From the NCBI GenBank assembly GCA_963845495.1, contig CAWJTH010000202.1:18847-82846 (forward strand): 64,000 nucleotides of DNA, written 5' to 3'. Below the pieces are notes generated by a model, which saw nothing but the letters and a program-made list of their open reading frames with translations, searched no databases and was not told where the DNA came from. Made by a program: the position numbers and the translations under genes. Source of the DNA: JAZKFT01 sp963845495. GTDB taxonomy: Bacteria; Bacteroidota; Bacteroidia; Chitinophagales; Chitinophagaceae. This document shows positions 35,842 to 44,449 of this stretch, one piece after another. How positions within the stretch are numbered: the stretch's first letter is position 1; each line of letters opens with the position of its first letter.

Positions 35842-36375
35842 ATGTTTTTTATACCAGGCATCCTTATCACTATTGTTACTTTCCCCGGCGTTATTGTGCA
35901 CGAGCTTGCGCACCAATTGTTTTGCCGGTTGTATAAAGTTCCCGTTTTTCAAGTAGTTTATTTTCGAACCAAAAATCCTGTAGGTTATGTTTTGCACGAA
36001 GCAGTGCAAAATAAGTGGCACGGCATGATGATTAGCGTTGGCCCTTTTATTGTGAACACTTTGTTGGGTGCCATTATTGCTTTACCAGCCTCGTTGCCGG
36101 TATTTGTTTTTGATAATGCCGGGCCGATTGATTATTTATTGATTTATCTAGGCGTTTCAATTGCCATGCACGCATTTCCCAGTACTGGCGATGCCAATGT
36201 AATTTGGCGACAAATAAATGAAGAGAATACGCCCTTGTTGGTAAAAATTATCGGCTACCCGATAGTTGGTTTAATACACATCGTGTCTCTCGGCAAGTTT
36301 TTTTGGTTGGATGCTTTATATGGTGTTGGCGTAGCAATAGGTATTCCGAAGCTTATTATTGCGTTGATGGCTTAG
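35842..36375 (+). CDS. HExxH-motif membrane protein (putative zinc metalloprotease-like)
   Basis: A 177-residue integral membrane protein with HELAH at residues 20-24 in the first hydrophobic segment, then further membrane segments (about 55-80, 90-115, 130-175). The HExxH placed inside a membrane helix resembles M50/DUF3267-type intramembrane zincins. A third ligand could be Asp in STGDAN (about 116). The start (ATG 35842) follows the TPR gene by 15 bp. Protease activity is inferred from the motif only. Confidence 0.65.
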   Translation: MFFIPGILITIVTFPGVIVHELAHQLFCRLYKVPVFQVVYFRTKNPVGYVLHEAVQNKWHGMMISVGPFIVNTLLGAIIALPASLPVFVFDNAGPIDYLLIYLGVSIAMHAFPSTGDANVIWRQINEENTPLLVKIIGYPIVGLIHIVSLGKFFWLDALYGVGVAIGIPKLIIALMA

Positions 36376-36435
36376 AATTTTACTGAAATTTGCCATGCTA
36401 ACCGCAATCTAATTTAATCTGGTTCAACTAATATT

Positions 36436-37255
36436 ATGAATATCCGTTCCTTGTGTTTTGTAGCTTGTGCCTTTTGCCTTGCATCTCTTTCTTCCTGCAC
36501 CAACAACCCTACCACGCTCGACAATAGTTTTAAAAAGTATTTCGATGATAATAAAGTGAATGGTTGTTTTGGCCTGTGGGATAATCTGGACAATCATTTT
36601 ACTATTTATAATATGCCTCGTTTCCGCGATTCGGCTTATTTACCAGCTTCAACTTTTAAGGTGGTAAATGCGTTGATTGCACTTGGCACCGGCAGGATTT
36701 TTAGCGATACCGTTGTGCTAAAATGGGACGGCATTACCCGCTCAAGGCCGGAATGGAACAAAGACATGGACATGCGTGAAGCTTTCCAAGGTTAGCAATG
36801 TTGGTTATTTTCAGCAAGTGGCCCGCCGCATTGGAAAAGATACCATGCAAATGATGCTGGACAGTATTAAATATGGCACCAGAAAAATAACAACTAGGGT
36901 CGATTCTTTTTGGTTGGATAACTCGCTGAAAATTACTGCCGATGAGCAATTGGGCTTAATGAAAAGATTGTATTTCAAGCAATTACCTTTTCAACGCCGC
37001 GAACAGGATATTGTTAAAAGTATGATGCTGAAAGAAAATAATGCGAACTACAAGCTAAGCTATAAAACTGGTTGGGGCTTTTTGCCCGACGGCCAATCGC
37101 TTGGTTGGATTGTTGGCTGGATCGAAGAAAATGCGCACGTTTATTTTTTCGTACTTAATTGCACAGGGGCGCATGACGCTGATATGACCACCATCCGCAT
37201 GAATATTTTAAAAGGCATTTTAACGCAAATGGGATTTTTTCAGGGAAAGAAGTGA
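36436..37255 (+). pseudogene. Class D (OXA-like) beta-lactamase-type lipoprotein, frameshifted
   Basis: A lipoprotein signal (lipobox LSSC, Cys21) precedes a penicillin-recognising domain: the serine motif PASTFKVVNAL (Ser72, Lys75), then RPEWNKDMDMREAF; in the next frame VSNVGYFQQVARRIG (SxV/N motif) and KTGWG (the K[T/S]G motif). The first frame stops at 36795 and the second is open from 36776. Deleting one C of the CC at 36786-36787 gives MREAFKVSNVGYFQ and one ORF of about 272 residues, typical of class D enzymes. Probably an indel error. Whether it hydrolyses drugs is unknown. Confidence 0.8.
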
Positions 37256-37263
37256 GCCGGTAC

Positions 37264-37668
37264 TAAGTATTTAGATGTTAGTACTTAGACAGACCAAGAT
37301 CAACTTTGAAAGACGATTAGCAATAGAAAAGATTTTTAAAAGAAGAAGAGATAAAAGACATTTAAACAGACCTAAAGGATATTTAGCTTTTTGTTTTTTA
37401 TTGAAAGCGTTTACTTTGGCTATAAAAACATTCTTGCAATGTTGCAGTATATAATTCTTATATTTTTTATCGTAAGTCCTTTTGTAATCGATTTAACAAT
37501 ATCAATATTTAAGAAGCCTAAAAAACAAATTGTTGTTAAGGATGAAAAAAATAGTTTTTGGGTGGATGGCATAATGCGTGTTTTTGAAATTATTGGAGGA
37601 CGTTATTATTAATGGGCAAAAAAACTCGGTTCTGTCTAACTACTAAATACTAACATCTAAATACTTAA
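37264..37668. repeat. MITE-like unit with TAAGTATTTAGATGTTAG ends
   Basis: Left end 37264-37288 (TAAGTATTTAGATGTTAGTA) and right end at about 37634-37668 carry inverted copies (24 of 25 matching bases) around about 350 bp that include a 58-73 codon frame. The right end runs into the ATG of the VWA gene at 37669. Confidence 0.55.
37439..37612 (+). CDS. Small hypothetical membrane protein
   Basis: A 57-residue frame from ATG 37439 (MLQYIILIFFIVSPFVIDLT); the frame is open from 37391. One strong membrane helix, then a charged region KKPKKQIVVKDEKNSF and a tail EIIGGRYY. It lies inside the inverted-repeat unit 37264-37668. No family is recognised, and it may be fortuitous. Confidence 0.35.
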   Translation: MLQYIILIFFIVSPFVIDLTISIFKKPKKQIVVKDEKNSFWVDGIMRVFEIIGGRYY

Positions 37669-39348
37669 ATGTTCCAAGCAGAAGACACATATCAATTCCT
37701 TTGGTTATTGCTCATCATTCCAATTGCCTTATTGGTTTGGTTGGCCATCCGTTGGAAAAATACTACCCTCAAAAAAATGGGCGATGGTCATTTAATACGC
37801 CAATTATTTAAGGGGTATTCTCCACAAAAATTTTTGCTGAAAGCGTTGTTGCCATTGATTGCCATGGCTTTATTGGCAGTTGCTTTGGTTAATTACCGCA
37901 AAGCGGATGATTCGGAAAAAATAAAACTGAACGGTACCGATTTAATCATTGCTTTGGATGTAAGCAATAGCATGTTGGCAAAAGATGTGCAGCCTAACCG
38001 CCTAGAAAAAGCAAAGCTATTGATCGGCAAATTGATTGACCGATTAAACGGGAACCGTGTTGGGTTAGTTGTTTTTGCCGGCAATGCTTACCCGCAAATG
38101 CCATTGACCACAGATGCGAGTGCGGCGAAATTATTCCTCGGCAGCATTTCTCCTGATTTAGTGCCAACACAAGGTACCAACATCAGCGAGGCCTTATTGT
38201 TGGCCGACCGCATGATGAACACGCAGGAAAAAAAATATAAATCAATCCTGCTCATCAGCGATGGCGAAGACCACGACGAAGACGCCGATGCCACTGCCAA
38301 ACAATTGAAAGAACACGGCGTCGTCATCAATACAATCGGCATCGGTTCGCCAGACGGAGCACAATTGTATGACCCTAATACCAACGATGTAAAACGCGAC
38401 GCGGAGGGCAACGTGGTTGTAAGTAAGCTAAATGAAAAAGCGTTGCAAGATTTGGCGGCTGCAACCGGCGGTACTTATCAATTGTTAGGCGAAACTGAAA
38501 CGGCTGTTAAAAATACCCTTGCCGAATTAGATAATATGGACAAAAAGGCTATTACAGATACTACATTCACTAATTATACTACTTATTTTTATTGGTTTGT
38601 CTTGGTTGCCATGGTATTATTAATCATTGAATTATTGATGCCGGAAAAAAAGAAAAATGCCACGCCAGCAAAAGTTAAACCTGCCAAAAAAGCAATAGCT
38701 GCCATGCTGCTACTATTTGCTACCACGGCTTTTTCTCAGAAAGAAAATGACGCCATCCGCAAAGGAAACGATGCTTATAAAAAGCAACAATTTGATGTGG
38801 CTTCGAAAGATTATGCCGAGGCATTAAAAGAAAATAACAATAACCCAACAGCTAATTTTAACCTTGGCAATACTTGGTTTAAAGCTGGCAAGTACGATAC
38901 CGCAGCGCAGCAATACGATGCGCTAGCCAACAATGCACACGATAAAAGCTTGCAAGCCAAAAGCTATTATAACAAAGGCGTTTCGCTGATAAAAGATAAA
39001 AAACTTAAAGAAGCTATTGATGCCTTCAAACAATCGTTAAAAGTTGATCCGAGCGACGAAGACAGCCGCCAAAACCTGCAAAAAGCATTGAAAGAATTGC
39101 AAAAAAAACAACCGCCACCACCACAAAACAAGCAAGATAAAAAGAAACAGGACGAAAAAAAACCACCACCACCAAAAGAAGATAAAAAGAAAAAGGACAA
39201 CGGCGAACAACCACCGCCCCAAAGTAAATTGAACAAAAAGGAAGCAGAACAAAAATTACAAGCGCTTCGCGAAGAAGAAAAAAAGCTAAAACAGAAAATG
39301 GATCAGCAAAAGCAACCGGCCAATAGAAGAACGGATAAAGATTGGTAG
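37669..39348 (+). CDS. BatB-BatC fusion: VWA-domain membrane protein with TPRs
   Basis: Aerotolerance (Bat)-type protein, 559 residues. Membrane helices at about 8-27 and 56-75, then a von Willebrand A domain with the MIDAS motif DVSNS (Asp97, Ser99, Ser101) and ISDGEDHDED, then a helix at about 303-322. At about 338-357 comes a second signal-peptide-like segment (KKAIAAMLLLFATTAFSQ, containing Met346), then TPRs (about 360-465) and a Pro/Lys/Gln-rich tail. In Bacteroides batB and batC are separate genes. The buried signal-like segment suggests a fusion of the two. BatA is not upstream. Confidence 0.85.
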   Translation: MFQAEDTYQFLWLLLIIPIALLVWLAIRWKNTTLKKMGDGHLIRQLFKGYSPQKFLLKALLPLIAMALLAVALVNYRKADDSEKIKLNGTDLIIALDVSNSMLAKDVQPNRLEKAKLLIGKLIDRLNGNRVGLVVFAGNAYPQMPLTTDASAAKLFLGSISPDLVPTQGTNISEALLLADRMMNTQEKKYKSILLISDGEDHDEDADATAKQLKEHGVVINTIGIGSPDGAQLYDPNTNDVKRDAEGNVVVSKLNEKALQDLAAATGGTYQLLGETETAVKNTLAELDNMDKKAITDTTFTNYTTYFYWFVLVAMVLLIIELLMPEKKKNATPAKVKPAKKAIAAMLLLFATTAFSQKENDAIRKGNDAYKKQQFDVASKDYAEALKENNNNPTANFNLGNTWFKAGKYDTAAQQYDALANNAHDKSLQAKSYYNKGVSLIKDKKLKEAIDAFKQSLKVDPSDEDSRQNLQKALKELQKKQPPPPQNKQDKKKQDEKKPPPPKEDKKKKDNGEQPPPQSKLNKKEAEQKLQALREEEKKLKQKMDQQKQPANRRTDKDW

Positions 39349-39354
39349 GGGTAA

Positions 39355-39511
39355 ATTCCAATAAAGAAATCCAAATTCCAACATAATGGTGTTGGCTTAT
39401 TTAGCCAAGCAGCAAATTATGGAAAGTTTGGATTTTTATTTTAGGGAAGCGCCTGGAACATTGTTTAAACATGTTGTTTATTGGGATTTGGGATTTTTAA
39501 TTTGGATTTTT
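39355..39511. repeat. CCAAATTCCAAC / TTGGGATTTGGGATTT palindromic repeat
   Basis: Left GAAATCCAAATTCCAAC and right TGGGATTTGGGATTTTTAAT. An open frame through it (from 39386) would add 42 repeat-encoded residues to the next gene, so I place that start at 39512. Confidence 0.65.
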
Positions 39512-40147
39512 ATGAAGAAAGCTTTCAAATGGCTTTTTGCTATTTCAGTTACTTTTGGCATTGTACTTTTTGCCTGTTACCATTTTGTAGCATCTGCCGC
39601 AAAACCTTACCTGTACAACGTTGTGGCCGATATACCTATGCATAAGGTTGGTTTGTTGTTGGGTACTTCTAAAGATTTGCCCGATGGTCGTCCCAATCCA
39701 TTTTTTAAAAATAGGATCGAAGCTGCAATAGCATTATACAAAGCCGGCAAAATTAAATATATCATCGCCAGCGGCGACAATAGCGTGGTTGGTTACAACG
39801 AACCGAAAGACATGAAAGATGCCTTGGTGCAGCAAGGAGTTCCTGATTCGGCAGTGATTTTAGATTACGCAGGATTCAGGACATTCGATTCTATTTTGCG
39901 CTGCAAGGACATTTTTGGCCAAACTGATTTTACCATCATTTCTCAACTATTCCACAACGAACGGGCTTTGTTTATTGCACAAAAAAATGGTATTGATGCG
40001 GTTGCCTTCAATGCCATGGATATAAGCAAACACGATAGTTTTAGAATCCATGCCCGGGAAGTGTTGGCCCGTACAAAAGCTGTATTGGATGTGTATGTTT
40101 TAAATACTAAACCCAAATTTGGTGGCGATAAAATAAATTTACCATAA
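39512..40147 (+). CDS. SanA/YdcF-like (DUF218) membrane-anchored protein
   Basis: A 211-residue protein starting at ATG 39512 (MKKAFKWLFAISVTFGIVLF, one N-terminal helix), then a DUF218 domain: HKVGLLLGTSKDLPDGRPNP, ALYKAGKIKYIIASGDN, EPKDMKDALVQQGVPDSAV, FRTFDSILRCKDIF and TIISQLFHNERALFIAQ. SanA of E. coli contributes to envelope barrier function (vancomycin resistance at high temperature); this protein may act similarly in the periplasm. It stands alone, close behind the BatB-BatC gene. Confidence 0.85.
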   Translation: MKKAFKWLFAISVTFGIVLFACYHFVASAAKPYLYNVVADIPMHKVGLLLGTSKDLPDGRPNPFFKNRIEAAIALYKAGKIKYIIASGDNSVVGYNEPKDMKDALVQQGVPDSAVILDYAGFRTFDSILRCKDIFGQTDFTIISQLFHNERALFIAQKNGIDAVAFNAMDISKHDSFRIHAREVLARTKAVLDVYVLNTKPKFGGDKINLP

Positions 40148-40244
40148 AAGCAAGGTGACGGATGACAGTTGACAGGCATGAAAACACAACCAGCCTTTGT
40201 TTTACGACTGTCAATCTGCGTAACTGTCATCTGCCAACTGCGGT

Positions 40245-40637
40245 TTACGGCACAGGAACCGTTTCCACCACCATTTCGTTACCAGCTTTGTCGTAATAAA
40301 CGCAGGTCATTTTCTGCATATCCAATATCCATTTTTCAACGCCAGCTTCGGCTGATTGTTTACAAAAGGTAAGATAATCAGTTTGGCCTTTTTGGTGGAT
40401 AACTAAGGCTTGCTTTAGTTTTTCTACTGATCCTTTAGCGGCAATTTCCATTGGTTCCCATTTCGCGTTGGCCGAAATAGAGAATCTGTTTGCACCAAAA
40501 TATTGAATCTGTCCGTCTGCCACAAAATGCTCGTAGCTTGTTACGCCCAATTTTATTAAGTCTTGCACATAAGCGGGAAAATCGGCACCGCTTTTTACTT
40601 TTGCGTGCGCCGCCCTAACTGCATCCAATGTAAACAT
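40245..40637 (-). CDS. DUF1398 family protein (YbcV-like)
   Basis: A 130-residue soluble protein: MFTLDAVRAAHAKVKSGADF, YVQDLIKLGVTSYEHFVADG, and the conserved later part HQKGQTDYLTFCKQSAEAGV followed by EKWILDMQKMTCVYYD. This matches DUF1398, a small family of unknown function sometimes labelled phage envelope protein. It is encoded just downstream (in its own direction) of the AraC-type regulator, with a 65-bp gap, suggesting a small operon or regulated target. Confidence 0.8.
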   Translation of the reverse strand: MFTLDAVRAAHAKVKSGADFPAYVQDLIKLGVTSYEHFVADGQIQYFGANRFSISANAKWEPMEIAAKGSVEKLKQALVIHQKGQTDYLTFCKQSAEAGVEKWILDMQKMTCVYYDKAGNEMVVETVPVP

Positions 40638-40702
40638 GTTTTTATATTTTTATTTGATGCAAAGATGACTGGCTGCAAACCCGCAAAATTGTATAAAATC
40701 GT

Positions 40703-41461
40703 TTATTTCAAAAAACGGTTTGGTGTTTCGTTGGTAAACTTTTTAAAGTCTTTTATAAAATGCGACTGGTCGAAAAAGGTGGCTGCATAACCTAGCTCCG
40801 TTAGGTTCTTTGTACGGCTCAATTCTTCCAACACATATTTAAACCTTACAATTGATGCATATTTTTTGGGCGTAGTGCCAACTATTTTTCTGAACTTTTT
40901 TTCAAGCGGGCTTTGGCTGGTACATAATTCTTTAGCTAAATCGGTAATGCGAAGCATGCCGTTTTTATTGTGGATGTGTTGAACAGCGTGCTGTACCAGT
41001 CTGTCAATCTCCTTTTCTTTAAACTGGTTTATTAAAAAATCTTCAACAACAGCAATCCTTTCTGTATCAGCGCTTGCTTCGAAAAGCCTGTTTTCAACTT
41101 CGTCTAAAGCTGATTTTTTGAACAAATATTCCAATGAAATGCTTTGCGCAAATAATTCGTTTACAGGCAATTGTAGAAATTGATAGGCACCCATTTCGGT
41201 AAAATAAATCAAAACGCTGCCTGTGTTTTTTACGTTTTTAAAAATCCTGAAACTATCTAAAATGCCGGTGATACCTTGATTTGACAAAACGATTGCTTCG
41301 TCTTTTTCGTAAAATGAAAGACCGCCGACATATTGAAAGCCAATAACAATGGATGTATCTGGCGATATGGTGTAGGTTTGTTCCACACTGGTTTCTGAGC
41401 ATACAAAATATTTAATGTATGGCTTTAGAAATTCGCATGGAGGATACTTTTCAAATTTCAT
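40703..41461 (-). CDS. AraC-family transcriptional regulator
   Basis: A 252-residue regulator. The N-terminal sensing part (1-150, MKFEKYPPCEFLKPYIKYFV) is of the DUF6597 type common in Bacteroidota. The C-terminal double helix-turn-helix is at about 160-250: ITDLAKELCTSQSPLEKKFR and KIVGTTPKKYASIVRFKYVL, then ELGYAATFFDQSHFIKDFKK. It probably controls itself and the adjacent DUF1398 gene; the effector is unknown. Confidence 0.88.
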   Translation of the reverse strand: MKFEKYPPCEFLKPYIKYFVCSETSVEQTYTISPDTSIVIGFQYVGGLSFYEKDEAIVLSNQGITGILDSFRIFKNVKNTGSVLIYFTEMGAYQFLQLPVNELFAQSISLEYLFKKSALDEVENRLFEASADTERIAVVEDFLINQFKEKEIDRLVQHAVQHIHNKNGMLRITDLAKELCTSQSPLEKKFRKIVGTTPKKYASIVRFKYVLEELSRTKNLTELGYAATFFDQSHFIKDFKKFTNETPNRFLK

Positions 41462-41893
41462 TTACATGCTTTAAATACTAAAATTTGTTTTAATAATTGG
41501 CAAGATATTACATTTATGACACTTTAAAACAAGGGATGAAAGACAAACTTATGCGCCTTGAATAGGCAATAGTACCCAGTAAACTGCCATAATAATAAGT
41601 AAAAATTCAAAACTAAAAAGTAAAAATCTGTTGGGTGAATTGGAGCTGCGGATTGCCTCATCCGGCCTTTCGAACTACGCTACCAACCTTTCGGTTGCCT
41701 TCGCCTAAAAGAGAAGGACAGTGGCTATGTGTTCTTTTAACAGCCCGATAAGGCCTCCAAAAAAATGCAATAATTTTATTGTTTGCAATAAAACTGTTAC
41801 CAAATTTGATTATTTTTATAAAAACATAGGATTTATCTGCATAAAATTACATTTCCAGTTAAAAATATAATTTCAAACATTTAATTTTAGGGC
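41462..41893. other. 432-bp intergenic region with repeat fragments
   Basis: No gene seen. It contains the words CTTTCGGTTGCCTTCGCC and, at about 41739-41755, AACAGCCCGATAAGGCCTCC, whose ACAGCCCGATAAGGC is the exact reverse complement of a 15-mer at 49872-49886, inside another palindrome. Confidence 0.5.
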
Positions 41894-42280
41894 ATGAACA
41901 GTGCTATAACTTCTGGAGTGGAGATAACGGTAGAAACTTTCTACCAACCCGAGTACAGCAACCCGCTGTTGCACGAGTTTATGTTTGCCTACCGTATTGT
42001 TATTGAAAACCATAATGCTTTTACTGTTCAGCTTTTGAGCCGCCACTGGTATATTTTTGATAGCAACGGCGAATACCGTGAAGTGGAAGGCGAAGGCGTG
42101 GTTGGTCAACAGCCTGTTTTAATGAACGGCCAAAAATACCAGTATGTAAGCGGGTGCCAGCTTAAAACGGAAATGGGTACCATGCATGGCACTTTTGATA
42201 TGGTGAACCTTTCGAACCACAAAAACTTTGTAGTAAAGATCCCCCGTTTTCAGTTAGTTGCGCCAATGAAAAACAATTGA
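41894..42280 (+). CDS. apaG: ApaG domain protein
   Basis: A 128-residue protein of the ApaG family (fibronectin-III-like beta-sandwich). Signature segments: TSGVEITVETFYQPEYSNP, FAYRIVIENHNAFTVQLLSR, HWYIFDSNG, EVEGEGVVGQQPVL and YQYVSGCQLKTEMGTMHGTF. Bacterial ApaG is linked to Co2+/Mg2+ tolerance and nucleotide pools, without a settled biochemical role. A strong terminator follows, so it is probably monocistronic. Confidence 0.92.
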   Translation: MNSAITSGVEITVETFYQPEYSNPLLHEFMFAYRIVIENHNAFTVQLLSRHWYIFDSNGEYREVEGEGVVGQQPVLMNGQKYQYVSGCQLKTEMGTMHGTFDMVNLSNHKNFVVKIPRFQLVAPMKNN

Positions 42281-42292
42281 TACATAAATTAT

Positions 42293-42332
42293 AAAATGAG
42301 AGCCACAGATTTTATTTGCGGCTCTCATTTTT
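42293..42332 (+). terminator. Terminator after apaG
   Basis: Stem AAAATGAGAGCC / GGCTCTCATTTT with a loop of about 14 nt and a T-run, 13 bp after the stop. Confidence 0.9.
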
Positions 42333-42542
42333 TGGTTTGTAATTTTAAAACATAAGATATCCACATATTTTGAATAGCTAAAGTGCTGTTTTGTAAGGGC
42401 TGATATGCGGCCCCAACCATAAATATATACAGCATCGATTTTGATGCAACTAATTTTCCAAAAGAAAAATCATTCTCCGTTATTTTTGTTTCAACCTCAA
42501 CAAAAGATTAGTTTAACGACGCTTCCAAACTATTCCCAACCA

Positions 42543-43778
42543 ATGCAACAAAAACAATATGGTGTTTTTTCGCTCCCTGTAATTGTGGGAGCGCTGGGCT
42601 TTTTTGTAGATATTTATGATTTGCTGTTGTTCAATATTGTGCGCCGTTCCAGCTTTGCTGATTTGCATGTGCCTGAGGCAGAACTTAAACATATTGGCGA
42701 AAACATTATAAGTTGGCAAATGTTGGGGCTCACCATCGGCGGTATTTTATGGGGTATGTTGGGCGATAAAAAAGGCAGGAAAAGTGTTTTGTTCGGCTCT
42801 ATTTTATTGTATTCCGCGGCTACTGTAGCCAATGGTTTTGTAAAAACGGTGGATCAATACACTTGGCTGCGCTTTATTGCGGGACTTGGTTTAGCAGGCG
42901 AATTGGGTGCCAGCATCACGCTAATTACAGAAATGTTGCCCAAAGAAAAACGTGGTATTGGCTCCGCCATTATTGCCACCAGTGGTGTTTTTGGCACTAT
43001 TGCAGCCTATTTGGTGTATTATTTAAGTCATGAAGATTGGCGGCTTTGCTACTTTATTGGCGGCGGAATGGGTATTGCCTTATTGTTTTTGCGTGTGGGC
43101 GTTTTAGAAAGCGGCATGTACGATAACACCAAACAAGCCCATGTAAAAATGGGCAGTTTTTGGATGATGCTAAATAACCGTGAACGCTTTTTTCGTTACC
43201 TGCGGGCTATTTTAATTGGCTTGCCGGTTTGGTATGTTATCGGTATTTTAATCAGTTTTTCTGACGAATTTGCCAAACAGTTCGGCATCACTGGTTTTGA
43301 TCAGCCCAAAGCTTTGATGTTGCAATATGTGGCATTATTGTTTGGCGACATGGGTGCAGGCTTGTTCAGCAATTACATTAAAAGCAGAAAAAAAACCTTG
43401 TATGTGTATTACGCTATCCTTACATTTTTCTTCGTTTTATTTTTTGCGCTAAAAGGTGGCGGCAATGCGTTTAATATGTATTTATTGTGTATGGGTTTGG
43501 GTTTTGGCTCTGGCATTTCGGTATTGTACATTACTATGGGTGCCGAGCAATTCGGTACCAATTTAAGAGCCACCGCTGCCATTTCTATCCCCAATTTAGT
43601 TCGTGGTTTTTTGCCGCTGATGTTGTTGTTGTTCCAATTTTTAAGAAGTAAAACGGCAATGGATAATTATACGTTTGGTGCATTTATTACCGGTGTTATA
43701 GTAATTGTGGTGGGTTTTATTTCCGTTATTTATACCAAGGAGACTTTTGGGAAAGAAATGAATTTTGTGGAAGAATAA
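42543..43778 (+). CDS. MFS transporter (metabolite:H+ symporter-like)
   Basis: Inner-membrane transporter with about 12 hydrophobic segments, 411 residues from ATG 42543 (MQQKQYGVFSLPVIVGALGF); the frame is open from 42441. The loop 2-3 MFS motif reads GMLGDKKGRKSVLFGS, and a second conserved region is RFIAGLGLAGELGASITLIT and EMLPKEKRGIGSAI. The pattern resembles sugar/organic-acid MHS-type symporters (ProP, ShiA, phosphate permeases). Substrate not inferable. Bracketed by terminators. Confidence 0.87.
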   Translation: MQQKQYGVFSLPVIVGALGFFVDIYDLLLFNIVRRSSFADLHVPEAELKHIGENIISWQMLGLTIGGILWGMLGDKKGRKSVLFGSILLYSAATVANGFVKTVDQYTWLRFIAGLGLAGELGASITLITEMLPKEKRGIGSAIIATSGVFGTIAAYLVYYLSHEDWRLCYFIGGGMGIALLFLRVGVLESGMYDNTKQAHVKMGSFWMMLNNRERFFRYLRAILIGLPVWYVIGILISFSDEFAKQFGITGFDQPKALMLQYVALLFGDMGAGLFSNYIKSRKKTLYVYYAILTFFFVLFFALKGGGNAFNMYLLCMGLGFGSGISVLYITMGAEQFGTNLRATAAISIPNLVRGFLPLMLLLFQFLRSKTAMDNYTFGAFITGVIVIVVGFISVIYTKETFGKEMNFVEE

Positions 43779-43793
43779 GTTTGTTTAAAAACA

Positions 43794-43823
43794 AAAAAAC
43801 CGCCGCAAAAGCGGCGGTTTTTT
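43794..43823. terminator. Bidirectional terminator between MFS and OMP genes
   Basis: Stem AAAAAACCGCCGC / GCGGCGGTTTTTT with loop AAAA, between convergent genes; the A-run and T-run suit both directions. Confidence 0.93.
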
Positions 43824-43840
43824 ATAGAGATAATAAAAGA

Positions 43841-44323
43841 TTAAAACTTAATTGCTACTCCTAATTTTAGTAAAGAAGCTCCTGCTCCAATTTCAGCAAA
43901 CCCTCCAATGTTATCACTAAAATAGTAACGTGCACCCACATGAGCTTGCAAAAACGCCCCACTTGAAACATAATTGCCATAAGTAACATAACCAAGTCCA
44001 AGTCCTGCATACGGATCAAACTTTTTGTCCTGTACATTTAATAGTTCAGCGAAGTGGTAGGAGCCCCTTATCGCAAAATAACTAAAATTAAAACTTGATC
44101 CTAATACAGAATAATGCATAAAGTCTGCACCAACGCCTGCGCTAATAGCGTCTGTAAATCCGTGTTCAAATGAGCCTCCAAAACTTGTACCGCTATAACT
44201 TCCTGCAAACCCCACGCCTAGATTTAATAGGTTGTCTCCATTTTTGTAGGCTTGTGCAGATGCGCTTGTGTTCGTCATTAACAATGCTACTGGAATAGCC
44301 AGTGCGAAAAGTAATTTTTTCAT
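43841..44323 (-). CDS. Outer membrane beta-barrel protein (small)
   Basis: A 160-residue exported protein from ATG 44323 (MKKLLFALAIPVALLMTNTS, cleavage near ASAQA); the frame is open to 44347. Alternating aromatic/glycine strands (LLNLGVGFAGSYSGTSFGGS, YAGLGLGYVTYGNY, YFSDNIGGFAEIGAGASLLK) and a C-terminal KLGVAIKF ending in Phe are typical of eight-strand barrels. Function unknown. Confidence 0.82.
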   Translation of the reverse strand: MKKLLFALAIPVALLMTNTSASAQAYKNGDNLLNLGVGFAGSYSGTSFGGSFEHGFTDAISAGVGADFMHYSVLGSSFNFSYFAIRGSYHFAELLNVQDKKFDPYAGLGLGYVTYGNYVSSGAFLQAHVGARYYFSDNIGGFAEIGAGASLLKLGVAIKF

Positions 44324-44449
44324 TTTGTGTTTTTTTAGGTGCCGCAAAAGTAATAGGATTTAAAAACTAGCAAAATTTCTACTAAAAATTTCAAATGCGG
44401 GTTAGTATTTTACTACAATTGGTGAGAATTATGCAATGGATTAAAAGGT

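Noticed and set aside
39386..39511. 42-codon N-terminal extension of the DUF218 protein
   Set aside because: It is encoded by repeat sequence, whereas ATG 39512 begins a normal membrane-anchor helix.
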